Below are positions 9,138 through 16,981 of a stretch of DNA of 64,000 bases, piece after piece (the first letter of the stretch is position 1; every line of letters begins with the position of its first letter). The translations under genes and the position numbers were made by a program. Location: NCBI GenBank assembly GCA_041650475.1, contig JBAZLD010000002.1, positions 1 through 64,000 of the forward strand. The letters are read 5' to 3'. The notes under the pieces are model-generated. The model did no database searches, was not told where the DNA came from, and was given only the letters and a program-made list of their open reading frames with translations. Source of the stretch: JAIPGX01 sp041650475. GTDB lineage: Bacteria > Babelota > Babeliae > Babelales > UASB340.

Positions 9138-9995
9138 TTAAGCGACTGCAGGTTCAGTAGGCGTTGTTGGAGTCATTTCTGTAGTTGTAGGTGCTATTGT
9201 ACTTGGCTGTGTCGATTGCGTTGCTCCAGAAGCAAAAGCTGTTGCTGCTTCACTTTTATCTCCACAAAGGCATGTGCATCCTCCCTGCTTATTACATACA
9301 CAACCACAACGTTTAAATACAACATCTGTAAGAGATGTTATAGCTGAAACTCCAAGCTTTACTATTCCATTTATTAATTCAATTATACCTTCGGCACGAT
9401 ATGAATTAACCGAACAAAAAGAAACTCTATCTATATTAACATTTATGGCGCGGGCTAACTCTTCATTGTCAACAAGAAAACATGTTTTAGCAAATGGTTT
9501 TTTTCGCGAATTTTCAAATTTTTCATTTAATTTTTTAAAATTTCTATAAATTTGACCATTAAGAGTAATTGGTGCCTTATTCTCACTTAAATTAAATATA
9601 TCTCCTGATAAATCAGAATTTCCTCTTAAATTAATAACTTTAAGATTAGAAAAATTAAAAATTTCACGTGGCAAGTGTTGAATATTGTTATTTCTTAAAT
9701 CAATAAATTGTATTTTATTTAAAAAATCTTTATATGTTTTAGTTGATGTACTAAGAAAATGTAAATCTGATATTATTGTTCTCAAAAAATTATCATCTAA
9801 ATTTAAATCACTAAGAATTATATATTTCCCATCAAATCTACCCGTTTCTTTTAGAAATTGAATATAACCTACCGCTCTTGTAAATTTTTGTTCTAATGGT
9901 TCATTTATAACATTAATTTGATCTATCACCTCCATTGACTTTGCTGCAAAAAAAACAAAAATTGAACAAAAAATTAAAGAAAAAATTTTTTTCAT
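9138..9995 (-). CDS. Secreted leucine-rich-repeat protein with Cys-rich and Thr/Pro-rich tail
   Basis: From the ATG at 9995 (AGGGGAAAGAGT just upstream) the product is 285 residues with a signal peptide (MKKIFSLIFCSIFVFFAAKS). An upstream in-frame start at 10067 would bury the signal peptide and is disfavoured. The middle has a few leucine-rich repeats (for example IDLRNNNIQHLPREIFNFSN and VINLRGNSDLSG). Near the C-terminus is a cluster RCGCVCNKQGGCTCLCG with six cysteines, possibly metal-binding or disulfide-bonded, then a low-complexity Thr/Pro/Ala tail. It sits inside the GT-C array but is unrelated to it. A host-contact or surface role is plausible for exported LRR proteins; nothing in the sequence proves it. 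Confidence 0.7.
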   Translation of the reverse strand: MKKIFSLIFCSIFVFFAAKSMEVIDQINVINEPLEQKFTRAVGYIQFLKETGRFDGKYIILSDLNLDDNFLRTIISDLHFLSTSTKTYKDFLNKIQFIDLRNNNIQHLPREIFNFSNLKVINLRGNSDLSGDIFNLSENKAPITLNGQIYRNFKKLNEKFENSRKKPFAKTCFLVDNEELARAINVNIDRVSFCSVNSYRAEGIIELINGIVKLGVSAITSLTDVVFKRCGCVCNKQGGCTCLCGDKSEAATAFASGATQSTQPSTIAPTTTEMTPTTPTEPAVA

Positions 9996-10023
9996 ACTCT
10001 TTCCCCTAAAAATTTTTGAAAAA

Positions 10024-11424
10024 CTACCCTTTACAAATTTTTCTAAAAAATTTAATCCAAAAATCACCTCCTAATATTATAAAAAATGGTTCTATTGGCA
10101 ACCGTAACCTTGCAACCCCAGAACCTAATGTTAAAAATAGAAGTATAAATACAAATGGCAAAACTTTTAAAATTATACAAAGTAAATTTATTGAAAATAA
10201 AGAATTTAAAATTTCTAACAAAAAGCCAAGTAAAATAAAAATTAAAAACAAAATTTCAAAAAATATTAAAAATATTAAAAATTTGTTATTTGTTTGTGGA
10301 GATAAATAAAATTTTATCTTCGACCAAAGAGTTGTTTCTCCCGTATAAGTTGGCAAAGTTTTTGTATCTATAAATAATAAATAAGAAGAATTAAGACTTA
10401 ACAATGTTTTTAAAATATTAATAAAAGCATGCTTTGCAGTAATAATACTGTTATTTTTTAAGTGTTTATTGACAATTTTTTGAGCCAAATTGCATTTTTC
10501 TATTTCGCTAAGCTTATTATTATTTTCTTCTTTTTCTAAAATCAAATTTTCCCATTCTTTTAATAACTTAACTTTAGATTCACCATGAGTAATTTTATTT
10601 GCAATAGAATCAATCTCTGCAGCAAAATAAGTTAAAAAATGATAGCCAGGCATGGTGTGAAAAAAAATAAAACCCGTTAAAAGATAATTTCTTAAAAGCC
10701 AAATAAAAACTAATGGTAACCAGCCAACAAATAAACTTAAGATAGCTTTAATTTTTTCAAAAAATTTAAAACTTGAAAAAATAAGCAAAAAAATAGCAAT
10801 AACAATTATAAAATGCCCAACCGGTCTTATAAGTGAAGCTAAGCTTAAAAATATTCCTGATAAAAATATTTTTAAAAAACATAATTTTATATTTTTATTA
10901 CAAAAATTTTTGGCACAAAATAACAAATTAAAGCTCGAAAAAAATAAAATACAAAATAATAAAAAAAATAATAAAAACAAAATATCTGACATTAAAAGAC
11001 CCGAATGCAATACAAAACCTAAATTAAAAACAGAACATAGTGATGCAAATTTTGCTAATAAAATATTATTTGGGAATAAAGTAAGAGATAAAAAAAATAT
11101 TAAGATTGGTATAAAACATGATAATAAGATTTGAAAATAAAGTGCAATTTTAATATTATGTCCAAATAAATTTTTAGGGAAAAAATTAAATATTTTATAA
11201 AATATTGATAAAAAAATAGAATATCCAGGAACTCTATAAAAACTTGGTTTATTATCAGCGTCATATATTCGGTTTTTTTGAGCTATTTGTAGCGCTACAG
11301 AATCGTATTGATAAGAATCCTGACATACATAATAATTTTTATTTTTATTTAAAAATAAAATAAAAAATAAACTATTTATTAATAATGATATTAAAAATAA
11401 AAATATTAAAAATTTATTTTTCAC
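10024..11424 (-). CDS. GT-C-like membrane glycosyltransferase, array paralog
   Basis: 466 residues beginning at GTG 11424, which overlaps the upstream paralog's end by eleven bases. Family landmarks: QDSYQYDSVALQIA in the first periplasmic loop with the conserved DS, SFYRVPGYSIFL, LASLIRPVGH and, at the end, VARLRLPIEPFFIILG. About eleven hydrophobic helices are separated by one larger hydrophilic loop (residues ~270-330). Predicted to work in the inner membrane on polyprenyl-phosphate-linked sugars, by analogy with GT39/ArnT enzymes. The close paralogs on its upstream side suggest tandem duplication. No acceptor or donor specificity can be read from sequence. Confidence 0.72.
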   Translation of the reverse strand: MKNKFLIFLFLISLLINSLFFILFLNKNKNYYVCQDSYQYDSVALQIAQKNRIYDADNKPSFYRVPGYSIFLSIFYKIFNFFPKNLFGHNIKIALYFQILLSCFIPILIFFLSLTLFPNNILLAKFASLCSVFNLGFVLHSGLLMSDILFLLFFLLFCILFFSSFNLLFCAKNFCNKNIKLCFLKIFLSGIFLSLASLIRPVGHFIIVIAIFLLIFSSFKFFEKIKAILSLFVGWLPLVFIWLLRNYLLTGFIFFHTMPGYHFLTYFAAEIDSIANKITHGESKVKLLKEWENLILEKEENNNKLSEIEKCNLAQKIVNKHLKNNSIITAKHAFINILKTLLSLNSSYLLFIDTKTLPTYTGETTLWSKIKFYLSPQTNNKFLIFLIFFEILFLIFILLGFLLEILNSLFSINLLCIILKVLPFVFILLFLTLGSGVARLRLPIEPFFIILGGDFWIKFFRKICKG

Positions 11425-12778
11425 AATAGAGCTTTCGTATTTTAAACTTATTTAACCAATAATAAAAAGATAAAATTATTATTAATGGTTCAACTGGTAA
11501 TCTTAATCGTGCAACGCCATATGCTAAAGTCAAAAATAAAAATAAAATAATAAAAGACACTGTTTTAAATAAAAATGCATATTTAATAAGATTAAAACTA
11601 ATTAAATAATTAAATAAAAATAAAATAAAGCCGAATAAAATAAAAAAATAAATTATTATTTCTAAATAAATAAATATTAAAAAAATTTTATTAGATAAAT
11701 TTGGTATTAAAAAGCGTTTAATTTTATCAAAAATAGATGTGCCTGAATTATAATTTGGCAATTTTTTTGAATCTATAAATAATAAAGTAGCACTATTAAG
11801 ACCAAAAATAGTTTTTAAGACTTGAAAACAACTATGTTTAATAAATGATAATGGGTGTTTTTTTATATATTCTGATGCTAAATTTTCGGCCAATATACAA
11901 GATTTAATATCGCTATTTTCTGCTTTATTTTTTATTATAAGTTCTTGCCATTTATTTAATAATTTTTGTTTAGATTCAAAATATTCGCATTTATTAATAT
12001 CAGAATCTATAAAAGCAGCTGTGTATATCAAAAAATGTATACCCGGCAAAGTATGAAGAAATATAAAACCTGTTAATAAATAATTTCTCAAAAGCCATGG
12101 TAAAACAGGAATTAACCAGCTAATAAAAAATAAAAATATATTTTTTAATTTATTAACAAAATTAATATTTGCACATAAAAACAAAATTAAGATAGATAAA
12201 ATTAATAAATATAAGCCAGTTGGACGTATTAAAGAAGTAATACCCAAAAATAATCCTGCTAGAAATATTTTTTTGAAATTATTTTTATCACAAAAAAATT
12301 CTAGATATTTATAAAAAAATATTAAAAAAAGTAAAAAAAATAAAATAAATAACGTCTCTGACAATATAAGACCAGAATGCAAAATAAAACCCAAATTTAT
12401 AGAAGAAAAAATAGCTGCTAATTTAGCTAATAAGATATTATTGGGAAATAAAATTAAAGTTAAAAAAAATATTAATATTGGTATAAAGCATGATAATAAA
12501 ATTTGGATATATAAAGCAAAATTTATGCTCTCTTTATTACAAATTTTGTAACATAAAGATAAAAAAATTGGATATCCTGGTAATCTGCGAAAATTAAAAT
12601 CACCATCTGATTTTAATATACCTTTGTTTTCATAAATATTTTTTGAGATATCTATATATTCAGCAGAATCTACACACACCCAGCAATTGTTATTTTTAGA
12701 TAAAAAACAATAAAAAAAAGCTGCTCTTAATAAAAAAGAAAATATAAAAATAAAAATTAAAAATTTTTTATTAGACAT
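11414..12778 (-). CDS. GT-C-like membrane glycosyltransferase, array paralog
   Basis: 454 residues from ATG 12778, starting MSNKKFLIFIFIFSFLLRAAFFYCF, very like the 7638-9122 paralog over its first 35 residues. The DS motif (CVDSAEYIDIS), RRLPGYPIFLSLCYKI, TSLIRPTGLY and VARLRLPVEPLIIIL are all present. The chain alternates hydrophobic helices with one soluble loop near 250-310. It overlaps its neighbours on both sides (11 and 22 bases), so the run of four genes is read as one transcription and probably one coupled translation unit. Biochemical specificity is unknown. Confidence 0.72.
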   Translation of the reverse strand: MSNKKFLIFIFIFSFLLRAAFFYCFLSKNNNCWVCVDSAEYIDISKNIYENKGILKSDGDFNFRRLPGYPIFLSLCYKICNKESINFALYIQILLSCFIPILIFFLTLILFPNNILLAKLAAIFSSINLGFILHSGLILSETLFILFFLLFLIFFYKYLEFFCDKNNFKKIFLAGLFLGITSLIRPTGLYLLILSILILFLCANINFVNKLKNIFLFFISWLIPVLPWLLRNYLLTGFIFLHTLPGIHFLIYTAAFIDSDINKCEYFESKQKLLNKWQELIIKNKAENSDIKSCILAENLASEYIKKHPLSFIKHSCFQVLKTIFGLNSATLLFIDSKKLPNYNSGTSIFDKIKRFLIPNLSNKIFLIFIYLEIIIYFFILFGFILFLFNYLISFNLIKYAFLFKTVSFIILFLFLTLAYGVARLRLPVEPLIIILSFYYWLNKFKIRKLYCEK

Positions 12779-14097
12779 AATTTTCTGTTTTTAAAAAAAT
12801 TTAGCCAATAACTTATAGATAAAATAAATATTAACGGTTCAACTGGTAATCTTAATCGAGCATAACCTGAAGCAAGTGATAAGAATATAAATAAAAAAAT
12901 AAAAGAAACTGTTTTTAATAAAAATGCGTATTTTAAATACTCAAAACTTAGTAAATAATTAATTATAAATAAAATAAAGCCTAGCAATAGAAATATTAAA
13001 AATAATATTTCTAAATAAATATAAAAATTTAAAAAAAGATTATTTAATTTGGGTAATAAAAAATTTTTAATTTTATATTTTATAGAAAAATTATTTTTTG
13101 TTTGCATAAACAAAAGTTCTTCACTAAAAGGTAAAAATGCTGTTTTTAACATATTAGTTAAACTATATATAAAAAATAATTTTGGTTCTTGATAAATATA
13201 TTTATAAGATAATTTTTCAGCCAAAACACATAACTGTGCGCTATTAAGCTCTGTTTTTAATTTAGATTCTTCTTGTTTTATTATATTAGTTAATTCTTGA
13301 GATAATTTTGTTTTGGCTTGATCATAAGTTAAATTTTCTCTATGCATGACTATATAACAAGCTGTATGATTCAAAAAGTGCTTACCTGGTAAAGTATGAA
13401 AACAAATACAACCAGTTAAAACAAAATTTCTTAAAAGCCATAAAAAGACTATTAAAAACCAACCTACAAATAATAATAAACTATTATATATTTTTTTCTT
13501 AATAGATAAGTTAGATAAAATTAAAATTAAAATAGAAAGTAAAATAACATATTGTCCAACAGGTCTAAAATAAGAAGCTAGTCCCAAAAATAAACCTGCT
13601 AAAAAAATTTTTTTATTATCAAAATGTTTATAAAAATAAATTAAAAAAAGCAAAAAAAATATTATAAATAAAGTTTCTGACATAATAAGGCCAGAAAAAA
13701 TAACAAAACCCATGTGAAATATGCTATAAATTGCTGCCAATTTTGCTAGCAAAATATTTGTTGAAAATAAACTTAAAGATAAAAAAAATATTAAAATTGG
13801 TATAAAACAAGATAATAAAATTTGAATTATTAAAGCCACTATTTTATTTTGATTAAATAATTTATAACATGTAGCTAAAAATAAAGAATAGCCGGGTAGC
13901 CTATAAAAATCGGGTTGATTATTAATGTCAGCTATGCCATATCCTGAAGCTATTTTTAAAGCAGTTTCATGATATGCGCTTGAATCACTTGTCCAATAAT
14001 TATTATTTTGGCTTGTTACAAAATAAAAAAATATTATTCGAAAAATAAAAGCAAAAATAAATAATAAGATTAAAAATTTTTTATTATTTTTAAACAC
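12757..14097 (-). CDS. GT-C-like membrane glycosyltransferase, array paralog
   Basis: 446 residues from a GTG at 14097 that overlaps the upstream gene's end by eight bases. Landmarks: TSDSSAYHETALKIA, DFYRLPGYSLFLATCYKLF, ASYFRPVGQY and YARLRLPVEPLIFIL. The first helix (FLILLFIFAFIFRIIFFYF) and the final pair of helices are conserved with the other paralogs, while the soluble loop around 240-300 varies most, which is where acceptor choice would be expected to lie. Same inferred role as its neighbours: transfer of a sugar from a lipid-phosphate carrier at the periplasmic face. Confidence 0.72.
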   Translation of the reverse strand: MFKNNKKFLILLFIFAFIFRIIFFYFVTSQNNNYWTSDSSAYHETALKIASGYGIADINNQPDFYRLPGYSLFLATCYKLFNQNKIVALIIQILLSCFIPILIFFLSLSLFSTNILLAKLAAIYSIFHMGFVIFSGLIMSETLFIIFFLLFLIYFYKHFDNKKIFLAGLFLGLASYFRPVGQYVILLSILILILSNLSIKKKIYNSLLLFVGWFLIVFLWLLRNFVLTGCICFHTLPGKHFLNHTACYIVMHRENLTYDQAKTKLSQELTNIIKQEESKLKTELNSAQLCVLAEKLSYKYIYQEPKLFFIYSLTNMLKTAFLPFSEELLFMQTKNNFSIKYKIKNFLLPKLNNLFLNFYIYLEILFLIFLLLGFILFIINYLLSFEYLKYAFLLKTVSFIFLFIFLSLASGYARLRLPVEPLIFILSISYWLNFFKNRKLCLIKNF

Positions 14098-15472
14098 CCA
14101 ATATCTCTCTATTTTGTAAAAAAGTTAGCCACCATTTAAAAGATAAAATTATCAAAAATGGTTCAAGAGGCAATCGCATTCTACTAAAACCACCAGATAG
14201 GCCTATAAACAAAAATAAAAATATAAATAATAATATTTTTAATAAAATAAAATTTTGGGCAAAATTAAATTTTATTAAACACATAAAAAAACCAACTAAT
14301 ATAAAAACAAAAAATAATATTTCTAAATAAATTATAATTTTTAAAAATATATTATCTGTTTGTGGTGATAAATATCTTTTAAACATGCACCAAATATTAT
14401 GATTTTTAGAAAAATAATTAGGGTGTTCTCGCTTATTTTCTAATAAAACAAGTTCTCCTGAATATAAAGATAAACTAGTACGTAAAATATCTGTAAACCA
14501 ATGTTTTAGGGTTACAAGTGGGTATTTTTTAAAATATTTAATTGCTAAATTTTGCATAATATTGCAACTCTCTATATCAGTTAATTTACGCCCTAATTTT
14601 GTTTCTTGTTTATCAAAATTTTCTTTTACTTCTTTTTCTATTTTTTGTCTTGATTCTTGATAAGTAAAATTATTTGGAACCATGCAAACACGTGTTGCAC
14701 TGAAATATAAAAAATGACCACCAGGAAGAGTATGAAAAAATATTTGACCTAATAATAAATAATTTCTTAAAAGCCAGGGAAAAATAATAATAAACCAGCC
14801 TACAAATATTAATAAAATTTTTTTAATTTTATTAATAAACCCGTCTTCGCCAAGGCTTCGACGTGGCAAGCCCCCATCGCTAGAGCTTCTCAGGGCAGAG
14901 AAAAATAAGATTAAAATAGATAAAACTATTAAATAATGCCCAACTGGTCTGACTAAACTAGCCAAACCTAAAAAAATTCCCGCCAGAAAGAAATTTTTTC
15001 TATCAAAAGAAAAAAACAAAATCGCAAATAATAAAAAGAAAAAAATAAAAAGTGATTCAGTCATGAAAAAACCAGAATATAAAACAAGTCCAAGCTGAAA
15101 ACAACTATATAAACTTGATACTTGAGCAAGCAATAAATTAGTCGGAAATAAAGTTAGAGATAAAAAAAATATTAATACAGGTATCAAGCTTGAAAATAAA
15201 ATTTGAACCCATAAAGCCAAAATTTTATTTTCACCAAAAATTTTATAACAAGCAGCCAAAAATAATGGGTATCCTGGTAATCTATAAAAATTTGGCTTTT
15301 GACCATCTGCTGATATTTTACAATTTTGTGCAATATTTTGTGCGATTACGTGATAAGTATTTGAATCTATCTGCCAATAATTTTCATTTTTGCTTAAATA
15401 AAATTGAAAAATTAAAGCTCTAATAAAAAAAGAAATTAAAAATAAAAGTAAAATAAATTTACTTTGTTTCAT
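14090..15472 (-). CDS. GT-C-like membrane glycosyltransferase, array paralog with in-frame repeat insert
   Basis: 460 residues from ATG 15472; the start overlaps the end of the FAD oxidoreductase gene by 14 bases. Landmarks: QIDSNTYHVIAQNIA, FYRLPGYPLFLAACYKIF, ASLVRPVGHY and FSRMRLPLEPFLIIL. At about residues 193-212 it carries a hydrophilic stretch (SSSDGGLPRRSLGEDG) in the middle of otherwise hydrophobic sequence; the three nearest paralogs have only a short loop there. That stretch is encoded by GC-richer palindromic DNA at 14839-14900, so it is most likely an inserted repeat that preserved the frame. Whether activity survives is unknown. Confidence 0.72.
   Translation of the reverse strand: MKQSKFILLLFLISFFIRALIFQFYLSKNENYWQIDSNTYHVIAQNIAQNCKISADGQKPNFYRLPGYPLFLAACYKIFGENKILALWVQILFSSLIPVLIFFLSLTLFPTNLLLAQVSSLYSCFQLGLVLYSGFFMTESLFIFFFLLFAILFFSFDRKNFFLAGIFLGLASLVRPVGHYLIVLSILILFFSALRSSSDGGLPRRSLGEDGFINKIKKILLIFVGWFIIIFPWLLRNYLLLGQIFFHTLPGGHFLYFSATRVCMVPNNFTYQESRQKIEKEVKENFDKQETKLGRKLTDIESCNIMQNLAIKYFKKYPLVTLKHWFTDILRTSLSLYSGELVLLENKREHPNYFSKNHNIWCMFKRYLSPQTDNIFLKIIIYLEILFFVFILVGFFMCLIKFNFAQNFILLKILLFIFLFLFIGLSGGFSRMRLPLEPFLIILSFKWWLTFLQNREILGV
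14839..14900. repeat. Interspersed repeat (type 2) inserted in a GT-C gene
   Basis: A GC-richer segment in an AT-rich gene, containing CGTCTTCGCCAAGGCTTCG, ACGTGGCAAG and GAGCTTCTCAGGG. The CGTGGCAAG motif and a preceding CGTC.CGC run recur at 55923-55961. It is translated in frame as a Ser/Gly/Arg-rich insert. Confidence 0.6.
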
Positions 15473-16970
15473 GATATTCTGTCTCGGTATTTACCGCCCA
15501 AATATTATCTTTAGTTTTAATGCCATTGATAATATTTTCTACTGCTTGCATAGCAGAAAGCATAGAGTGATCCATATTGTTATATCTATGCATTCCATTA
15601 CGTCCAATTAAAAAAAGATTTTCAAATTTATCAACAAAATTTCGAATAACATTAAAATTATTATAAGTTCCAAAATATGCAGGATATGTTTTTGGCATTC
15701 TAATAACAACACTATCTATCACGTCTTCTTTTTCTATAAAACCAATTTTACATAATTCAAATATAGCAAAATTAATAAAATCTTTATCTTGCATAGACCA
15801 CAAAGCGTCCCCTTGATTACAAAAATATTCCAAACCTAGCCAAATTTTTTCTTGATCTTTGACCATGTAGGGGCTCCAATTATTAAAAATTTGCAACCTG
15901 CCCACTTTCACATCCCTTTCTTGAATATAAATCCAATTATCTGGAATAATTTTGTTTTCTTTTGTTGTTATTTTTAATTTATTTAACAATAAGCCTACAG
16001 TCATAAAATCTCTATATTCAAGACCAGCAGCAACTTTTTTTACTTTTTTATCTATATCTTTATTAAAGGCAGCAATAAGATCTTTTACTGGCATACTAGA
16101 AAAAACATAATCAGATTCAATATCAAAAATTTGACCAGAATTTTTATTTTTTATTTTTACACAAGAAATATTATTTAAATTAGTTTGTAATCCAATAACC
16201 TCGTGATTTAAATAAATTTGTCCACCTAAATCTTTAATTTTATTTGCAACCGTTTCCCACATATGTCCTGGCCCAAATTTAGGATACATAAATTTTTCTA
16301 TCAAAGTTGTTTCTACATTTTTTTGTTTAATATCTTTATTTTTTATAAAAATAGATTTTATTGCATGAGCTATAGCTTTACTTATAGATAAGCCTTTAAC
16401 TCTTTGAGCTCCCCAACTTGCATCAATTCTTTCACAAGGCACACCCCAAACCTTATATGTGTAATCTTTGAAAAACGTTTTATATAATTCTGTACCAAAA
16501 CGATTTACAAAAAAATCTTGTAAAGTTTTTTCAGATTTTATTGGCAAAATCTTTACTTTTAAATAACTAAGACCAATTTTTGTAACTCTTGCAAACCCAA
16601 GATTTTTTAATGTCGAAAAATTCAAAGTTATTGGATAATTAAAAAATTTTCTTAAAAAAAAGATTCTTGATAATCTATTTCTAATTAGTAAAATATTATC
16701 TTTTTTATCAGATATATTTTTATTATTTTGATCAGATTCTAAAATCAAGAACTCTTTCCACCAATTAATAACATAATCTGATTTAGAGAAAAATCTATGA
16801 CCGCCTATGTCAATTTTGTTTCCATTGTGATTTACAGTTCTTGATAAACCACCAATTTGATCAGAAGTCTCATATATAATAGGTTTTATATCTGTTTTTT
16901 TCAAAAATTCGTACGCCGCAGTCAAACCGGCAGGCCCTGCCCCTATTATCACTACTATTTTATTATTCAC
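15459..16970 (-). CDS. FAD-dependent oxidoreductase (UGM/protoporphyrinogen-oxidase-like)
   Basis: 503 residues from GTG 16970. The dinucleotide-binding loop GAGPAGLTAAYEF starts at residue 10, followed by GGLSRTV and the GGHRFFSKS segment; the C-terminal GRNGMHRYNNMDHSM contacts FAD in this superfamily. It is a diverged paralog of the protein at 6167-7645 (same ends, same length, different middle). Proteins of this type are frequent in polysaccharide clusters and are usually annotated only as NAD(P)/FAD-dependent oxidoreductases. It lies between the fused dehydrogenase gene and the GT-C array, so a role in sugar or lipid-carrier modification is inferred; porphyrin metabolism is unlikely because no haem genes are nearby. 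Confidence 0.77.
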   Translation of the reverse strand: MNNKIVVIIGAGPAGLTAAYEFLKKTDIKPIIYETSDQIGGLSRTVNHNGNKIDIGGHRFFSKSDYVINWWKEFLILESDQNNKNISDKKDNILLIRNRLSRIFFLRKFFNYPITLNFSTLKNLGFARVTKIGLSYLKVKILPIKSEKTLQDFFVNRFGTELYKTFFKDYTYKVWGVPCERIDASWGAQRVKGLSISKAIAHAIKSIFIKNKDIKQKNVETTLIEKFMYPKFGPGHMWETVANKIKDLGGQIYLNHEVIGLQTNLNNISCVKIKNKNSGQIFDIESDYVFSSMPVKDLIAAFNKDIDKKVKKVAAGLEYRDFMTVGLLLNKLKITTKENKIIPDNWIYIQERDVKVGRLQIFNNWSPYMVKDQEKIWLGLEYFCNQGDALWSMQDKDFINFAIFELCKIGFIEKEDVIDSVVIRMPKTYPAYFGTYNNFNVIRNFVDKFENLFLIGRNGMHRYNNMDHSMLSAMQAVENIINGIKTKDNIWAVNTETEYHETK

Positions 16971-16981
16971 GAAAAACTCTA

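Noticed and set aside
9274..9549. Open frame on the plus strand opposite the LRR gene
   Set aside because: It has no ribosome site and mirrors a well-supported gene with a signal peptide and repeats.
10024..14097. GT-C array genes as split pieces of one frameshifted gene
   Set aside because: Each has its own complete set of N-terminal, middle and C-terminal family motifs, so they are separate full-length paralogs.
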